A DNA stretch of 64,000 nt from NCBI GenBank assembly GCA_026874595.1, contig CM049318.1, positions 51,552,750 to 51,616,749 on the forward strand, read 5' to 3'. The position numbers were made by a program, and so were the translations under genes. Under the pieces are notes generated by a model. It was not told the DNA's origin and did no database searches. It saw nothing but the letters and a program-made list of their open reading frames with translations. This DNA comes from Sipunculus nudus (Eukaryota > Annelida > Sipuncula > Golfingiida > Sipunculidae). Shown here in pieces: positions 58,994 through 64,000 of this stretch; the first letter of the stretch is position 1; every line of letters starts with the position of its first letter.

Positions 58994-59298
58994 TATTGCT
59001 TATGCCAGCAGGGTTTGCCGGTTCGTGTGTTTGCATTTGCATGTATTTGAGGGTGTGGGTGTGTGTGTGTGATTGATCACAATATAACTTGCGCAATCAT
59101 GAATGGAATCTTATGAAATGTTTGGGAAATGGGCCTAAAGAATCGATTAGGTTTTGATGTGGATCCGGCATATGACACGGATCCATGAACGTCATCAATG
59201 AATATTGACAAATAAACACAAATGAACCTAAGAATATGAGAATATGAGCAAAATAAGTGAATGGCAGAGGTTTGCCTTCCTTAGAATCCAGATTTCCA
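58994..59298 (+). mobile_element. Helitron-like non-autonomous element, copy 8
   Basis: A diverged head (ATTGCTTATGCCAGCAGGGT), a GT-rich run, CACAATATAACTTGCGCAAT, AATCGATTAGGTTTTGATGT with GGATCCGGC, and an end GCCTTCCTTAGAATCCAGAT with TTCCAG in place of CTAG. The block order matches the other copies. Confidence 0.6.
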
Positions 59299-59396
59299 GT
59301 TGTTATTAGTCTGCTTTCGCTGTTCCAAACATGAAACCGGTTAAGACTGTCAAAATTTTGGTGTAGACAGAGTGTAATCAGAAAAGTGGAGCCTTA

Positions 59397-59585
59397 ACAA
59401 TAGGGTGGTAACACGCTCGGTTGTTTCGGCTGGCAACTCGAGTTCCGTGTCAGGGGTGGGGTGGGGGATGGAGGGTGGGGGAGGGGGGCTTATGAGAGCG
59501 GGTCGTAGTTATCCGTACAAAGTGGTTGTCTTTGAGTTCTCCGGTTTCTTCCACCAGTTACCGCCATTATATGAGCAATGGGGAA
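59397..59585 (+). mobile_element. tRNA-derived SINE, family 2, copy 3 with G-rich expansion
   Basis: Plus-strand head GGTGGTAACACGCTCGGTTG and CTGGCAACTCGAGTTCCGTG, then a GGGGTGGGGG-type expansion (59,455-59,488), then the family core on the minus strand as GGTGGAAGAAACCGGAGAAC. Opposite orientation to copies 1 and 2. Confidence 0.6.
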
Positions 59586-59589
59586 CACC

Positions 59590-60455
59590 TGTTCCTTGCC
59601 TGAACTGTTTGTACAATTCATTTAAAATCAATACAGTTTATTCTTTATTTATTTTACCAATTCAAACTTAATACAGTTCATTTTTTATTATAATTTTACT
59701 GTTTCAACATTTATTTAACTGTGTAACTTTCATCGATCATTATGGCACATTATTTTATTCCATTTCACTTCCATTAGCTTATGGATTAAGATGTTAGCAA
59801 AAATATCCTTTTCAAAACGAAATAAACCGGCAAGCTGATGCAGTCACATATCACCCAACAAGGATGACTGCTCAGAAAATCGCGAGTAAATCAATTGATT
59901 AGTATTCTGGTAATCCAAGAGTCGCTCTAAATGACTGTTTTGTAATACGGAGGGTTCAGAGAAATCTTTGAAGGAGCTATATCTGGTCAATATCTTTGGT
60001 CGAATGGTTGCTTTGCTGAAATATGACGTTCCTGTTTGATTTTTAACGTATAGATTTTCTTTTATTTCTTTTTAGGTTTTTAAATTCTACGCTGCAGTTT
60101 AACTTCATTTCATTGAATTTTCGCACTTTGTAGTCTTATATTTGACCGCCGGAGATGGATATAGTTATAAATAACCTGAATATATGAAAAAGTCTGACAG
60201 TTACTGTGACGCTTTATTTAATCCATGGCTGAACGTATAATGAGGATATTTTCAAAGCATGTGGACATTTTACTGTAATAAGGGCCTGGGAGCTGAGGCG
60301 TTGGACCTTGAAGCTGATGGGTCCTGGCTCCACCTGGTGTTTAAAAACAAAATCTCAACAGAATCTTACAGGTACTTTCTAACCTATCAGGCCAATTATA
60401 ATTATAAACATGTTCATTATACATGCATTATTCAGATAGTTATTATAACTAGTCT
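59590..60455. other. no gene seen
   Basis: AT-rich, with AATACAGTTYATT-type words duplicated at ~59,630 and ~59,670. Confidence 0.5.
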
Positions 60456-60457
60456 AG

Positions 60458-60643
60458 GCACTCTCTGTAGCTCAAGTGATGGCGTTCGGTCGTGTCTAAA
60501 AGAGGTGGAGGAAACCGGAGAACCCGGAGAAAACCACCGGTCTTGGACGGGCCATTACATGTTACAACCAATAGTCATAGCTACGATCGATTCCAGGTCG
60601 CCAGCGGGAAGAACCGAGCCTTCTACACCTTAACTGTCCAGGC
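60458..60643 (-). mobile_element. tRNA-derived SINE, family 2, copy 2
   Basis: Plus strand: GCACTCTCTGTAGCTCAAGT, then GTGGAGGAAACCGGAGAACC and CGGAGAAAACCACCGG, ATTCCAGGTCGCCAGCGGGA, ending ACTGTCCAGGCC. Same strand as copy 1. Both are preceded by an ATAGTTATTATWA-type stretch, the expected tail of a minus-strand copy. Confidence 0.75.
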
Positions 60644-60644
60644 C

Positions 60645-61060
60645 TCATATAATAATAATAAAACCAATAAAATATGTACAAAAATGCTCCGATTAACATT
60701 TAATGATTTATTAACTTTTCTGCTGGCTTATTACACAAAATGCATGACGATCCATATATATGAATCAGTTATACAATTCACCCCTAGATGGTAGTTACCG
60801 TCCTAAAGTCTTATGCGCTGTTATATTGCGAGGGCATATCATATCGACTGGGTCAGTGCATGTATCTTATAACCCAGCAACAGTTATAACTTTTTACTTT
60901 GACATGACCTCATGTATAGATAATCTGAAATCCAAAAGGCTAAATTATGAAATATATCCATCAAATAACCATACGTATATTCTTTTGGCAACATAAAAAC
61001 TATTGTTCTACGGATTATGGGAACATAAAACATATTCCAAGATGGCGATTTGTTTTCCCT
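60645..61060. other. no gene seen
   Basis: AT-rich, without recognised content. Confidence 0.5.
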
Positions 61061-61064
61061 CCAA

Positions 61065-61265
61065 TTTTCTTTACCGGTCGGAATACAACACTATAAATTT
61101 TTGTCAGCTTGCCTAGAAAATAAAAAAAATGTTTAAATTCTTGTAATTGTGCTTAAGATCAACATAATAAATTTAGTTCACTTCCCATATTTTCAAGATT
61201 TCTTTCAAGGAGTTTGTGCCATAGCACAAATTAGCAACATTACTAAGGACCCGGTCTTGATTTAG
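61065..61265 (-). repeat. degenerate repeat shared with 10,790-10,945
   Basis: TTTACCGGTCGGAATACAAC, GTCAGCTTG, TTTAGTTCACTTCCCATATT, AACATTACTAAGGACC in the same order as in the 10.8 kb copy. The minus strand is open and gives RVLSNVANLCY and LKEILKIWEVN, paralleling QVLGNVVNMHY and FLKVWKMN in the other copy. Confidence 0.45.
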
Positions 61266-61828
61266 GGGAAAAAATGACCCTGGAAAATTCGAGCGGCGAA
61301 TCCATAGAACAATATGTTTTTTTGGCGTGGCCTCGACTGTAGCATAGGTTATAGTAATATGTTGATATACAAACACTCTCAGACGTACAGGCGGTGTTAC
61401 TACAATTTAAAGAAAAAAAAAAATGTTTTCATTAATCCTGATGTTCCAAAACATGCGGTGCTCTCATCAGTATATCATATATAAGTCTTGAAACACTCAA
61501 TCCTGACTTATACTTTGTTCGACCAACCTGTGTCCACCTGTTTTTATATAATTATTAAATAATTAAAAGTTATACTTTGAAAAAAATTCCTACAAAGTTG
61601 CACATATAACTGACAACATAACATGGCAATCAACACTTATAAAAATAATCTGAAGTTTACGTTTTACTTTTTTTAACGGTACTCTTTAAAAAGATCTCAT
61701 GATTAAAATGATTTCCAATCAGCATCTGTCAGCTGAGACTGTTTTTGCATGTAACCAATAACGATGGCTCATAAAACCATGAAATATTCTCAGGATGTTT
61801 GTCAAATTACCCATGACTAAGCTTTGAA

Positions 61829-61979
61829 CACAGCGTGTGACCACGTGGGACCTTCCAGTCACACGCTGTGAGAAATGGAAGGATTTTACAGGTTTTGACA
61901 CCAGAGGCTTATCTGGAAACACCCAGCAAACCGAACGCTCCGTAAAACAAAATCTGATTGGCTCAGCGCGTAAACAAAG
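61829..61979 (+). promoter_or_regulatory. possible promoter with palindrome, E-box and CCAAT-type motif
   Basis: A 13-bp perfect inverted repeat (CACAGCGTGTGAC at 61,829-61,841 and its complement at 61,858-61,870) encloses an E-box CACGTG at 61,842-61,847. ATTGG (inverted CCAAT) lies at ~61,957, just before GCTCAGCGCGTAAACAAAG and the candidate ATG at 61,980. These are sequence observations; promoter activity is inferred. Confidence 0.3.
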
Positions 61980-62023
61980 ATGGCTGCGCTCATGCGGAAC
62001 TCGTTGTGCTGTACTGCAAGAGA
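61980..62023 (+). CDS. possible first exon of a mitochondrial-type protein
   Basis: AAAGATGGCTGCG at 61,980 is a near-ideal start context. The frame reads MAALMRNSLCCTARE, basic with hydrophobic residues and no acids before the last residue, as in mitochondrial targeting sequences, then ECYGA and TAA at 62,037-62,039. The inverted-repeat arm begins at 62,024 (GTGTTACGG), so either the frame is spliced at or near GAGA|GTGTTA (a weak donor) or the arm truncated a former gene. As it stands the product is 19 residues. The identity of any downstream exon is unknown. Confidence 0.28.
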
Positions 62024-62163
62024 GTGTTACGGAGCCTAATAACAACAGATCACGTAGCCGTGAAGAGCATAAATTTAGTCATGGAGATAAAAAAAATCAT
62101 ATTCGGTAACACTAGGCAGCGTGAAATGTCTAAGGGAATGAATAAAGAAGTCCGTTTTTTTTT
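62024..62163 (+). repeat. inverted-repeat pair, left arm (~140 bp)
   Basis: GTGTTACGGAGCC, ACAGATCACGTAGCCGTGA, GCATAAATTT, GGCAGCGTGAAATGTCTAAG and GGAATGAATAAAGAAGTC, ending in a T-run. The reverse complement lies at 62,575-62,715. AATAAA is present at 62,141-62,146. Confidence 0.8.
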
Positions 62164-62574
62164 GTAAACAATTAATTATAATTTATTCTTAAAACAACCC
62201 TAACATTACAATACACTAAATCAATACAATTACATAGTATAACAACAGTAAAACAGTAAATCAATATAATTACACAGTAAATTAAATCAAGTGTACTGTA
62301 TCAGAGCGTCCAGATCCTAGGCTTTTCTGAATACCACTACTGTCAAAGCTCAACAAGTGCTTTAAAACATATAATCAAGATGAACAGTTCACATAAATCT
62401 TCTAAGAGAATTATAGTCCAATTCAATCCCGAAATCAATCTGTTTTAAGCCAAAAGTGAAGTTCTGGTAACAGTTCAAAAGGAAACCTGAAAACTTAATA
62501 AAATCTGTTTCAAAGTATGAAGATTATCTATAAATGCTGCAATTATCGGAAAGATTAAATTATAACTATATGTT

Positions 62575-62715
62575 AAAAAAAACACTGACTTCTTTATTCA
62601 TTCCCCTAGACATTTCACGCTGCCTAATATTACAGAATCTGATTTTTTTAATCTCCATTACAAAATTTATGTTCGTCACGACTTCGTGATCTGTTGATAT
62701 AAGGTTCCGTAACAC
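62575..62715 (-). repeat. inverted-repeat pair, right arm (~140 bp)
   Basis: Reverse-complemented: GTGTTACGGAACC, ACAGATCACGAAGTCGTGA, ACATAAATTTTG, GGCAGCGTGAAATGTCTAGG, GGAATGAATAAAGAAGTC and a T-run. On the minus strand the arm starts right after TTTCCTCTTGTTACAG, a good 3' splice acceptor, so this arm could be an exon ending with an AATAAA signal. The 410 bp between the arms is AT-rich and featureless. Confidence 0.8.
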
Positions 62716-62719
62716 CTGT

Positions 62720-63435
62720 AACAAGAGGAAATTGGCAAACAGTATAACCGACCTCAAGACACACCAGCAAGTTAGTATAGAGACTGTCCTGAAAGGTGAC
62801 GATTGCATCGTGTGTACTAGTATTCCACACACAGTCCAGCAGTTAACTGCAACTGGCAGATAAAAAGTTTCTGCGACCACGCGCATTAACGGTACCTTTA
62901 GCTATATCGCAGCCGCATGTCAAACCCATATTACAATTAACATCCTTAGAATATTTTTTTTTCAGGATGGTACTAAGAGTTGCAATTTTCCTCAGCCCGT
63001 GGGATCCCGTTTGTCAACAACGGGAGCCATCTTGTGAAATGATGCGTTGTCAAGGAAACCGCCGATTTTAGATTTGTGCAATGGATTGGTTAAATATTAC
63101 GCAGGAGAAGGAATTCCACAGAATAAGCCAAACGGGACGGACACCCGCCCCTTTTGTGCAGCGGTTACAACGGAGCGCGTAGATGATCTAGCGTAACGGC
63201 TGTTTATGAAGCGTAGCCTGTGACCAACTCGAACACTCATCTCATCGAGGCCAAACCCGTCCATCACAGACAACTGTTCCTGGCTTCTAACAAATCATCC
63301 AGTATGTGATGAAGCACCAGGTCATGTTTGGTCCATTCGCAATTTAAAGACAGGTGTTTTCTTGGAAATATTTAAAAAGGCATGAAAGTGGTTAAAGAGC
63401 CGTAATGTGAAAATCTCATTCAGATGTAGCCGACC
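62720..63435 (+). promoter_or_regulatory. upstream region of the candidate gene at 63,436
   Basis: 62,990-63,320 is richer in G/C than the flanks, with GGGACGGACACCCGCCCC and GGAGCGCGTAGATG, as often seen near transcription starts. No TATA box is obvious in the last 100 bases. The call depends on the exon below. Confidence 0.25.
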
Positions 63436-63497
63436 ATGGCGACGCAACAGTTTTTTTTAATATTTTATGTCTGTTGCGTTGTCAGTCCACCAAAAAG
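63436..63497 (+). CDS. candidate first coding exon of a secreted or membrane protein
   Basis: CCGACCATGGCG at 63,436 matches the Kozak consensus (C at -1 and -2, A at -3, G at +4). The frame encodes MATQQFFLIFYVCCVVSPPK over 62 bases, then AAAAAG|GTAAAT at 63,498, a strong splice donor in phase 2. The peptide is a typical signal sequence: short start, hydrophobic core FFLIFYVCCVV, then S-P-P as a likely cleavage neighbourhood. The rest of the gene must lie beyond the window, because no following exon is evident in the last 500 bases. The mature protein cannot be named from this exon. Of the first-exon candidates here, this one has start context, peptide content and donor all in agreement. Confidence 0.45.
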
Positions 63498-64000
63498 GTA
63501 AATTGGGATTATTGCACAAAACGATATGTTACTCTTAGAAAGGAAATTAAATACAAAAAAAATAGTTCCTTTGGTAATAACATATTATTTATTTTTATTT
63601 ACATTATGTTTATACAGGGAAAACCAATCAGTTTAATGTGTCAGTACATATAAAACATACAATGACTTAACTATCAATACAATGCATAAAATAATACCAT
63701 GACTAAAAATATAAACATGAACATATGGACTCAAATCATAAAAGCATATTAAGACAGTTAAGAAAGTATATCAATATATACATCTATAGACAGAAAGAGT
63801 AAACTAAAATATCACATTAGATCAGTATATATATACATGCAAATATGCGAGGCATACGAACCAATAATATTACAATAATCTCTAGCATTTATGGACCTGA
63901 TCATTGTTAGATTCAGTTAAATACGTATGAAATTAATTTACAGTTATTGTATGATCTATGAAATGATAGAAGAATGAGTGCTACATGTATAAAACGCAAA
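63498..64000 (+). other. probable intron start; no other feature
   Basis: AT-rich sequence following the candidate donor. No acceptor with a following open frame is convincing before the window ends. Confidence 0.35.

Noticed and set aside
1-64000. CRISPR arrays, operons, ribosome binding sites, phage or plasmid features
   Set aside because: Composition, splice-like signals, SINEs and microsatellites indicate a eukaryotic nuclear genome; the tandem arrays have degenerate units without unique spacers of constant length.

Overview
This window looks like 64 kb of AT-rich nuclear DNA from an invertebrate animal, most likely a mollusc. There are no operons, no rRNA, no long open frames (the longest is 150 codons and lies in a minisatellite), and long (TA)n tracts. 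It also holds many dispersed repeats, including tRNA-headed SINEs, a Helitron-like family, foldback and PIF/Harbinger-like inverted-repeat elements, ~140-165 bp satellites and a GGAAACCGGAGAACC-type SINE core that I recall as common in mollusc genomes. The phylum is an inference from repeat character; no diagnostic gene is present.

Layout. 1.2-5.6 kb is a satellite-like district: a ~160 bp unit in one orientation, an ACAG-rich minisatellite, then the same ~160 bp unit in the opposite orientation. 7.2 kb has a convincing but unidentified terminal coding exon. 11.06-12.69 kb is a foldback DNA element with a 5-bp target duplication. 14.0-15.3 kb holds a 140-bp tandem array and a SINE. 16.5-28 kb carries Helitron-like copies, (TA)n blocks and a hAT transposase relic. 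29.7-30.9 kb holds a PIF/Harbinger-like MITE sitting in an inverted repeat whose other arm preserves the empty site. 32-41 kb has two near-full copies of a ~0.5 kb element with GGGGTAATCTGAAATC-type ends. 46.5-50.5 kb is a nest of two SINEs, a Helitron-like copy and a 1.12 kb insertion flanked by a 9-bp direct repeat. 57-61 kb has further SINEs. 61.8-64 kb has two promoter-plus-first-exon candidates, at 61,980 and 63,436; the second encodes a signal peptide and ends at a consensus splice donor.

Genes. No complete gene can be read. Seven to nine short stretches look like exons (splice-site context, open frame, start context), but none matches a family I can name with confidence except a hAT-transposase fragment and a weak RFX-like fragment. 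The window is best read as intergenic or intronic DNA dominated by non-autonomous transposable elements. Most short open frames in it, especially those rich in CLSVC-type peptides, are translations of repeats and not genes.
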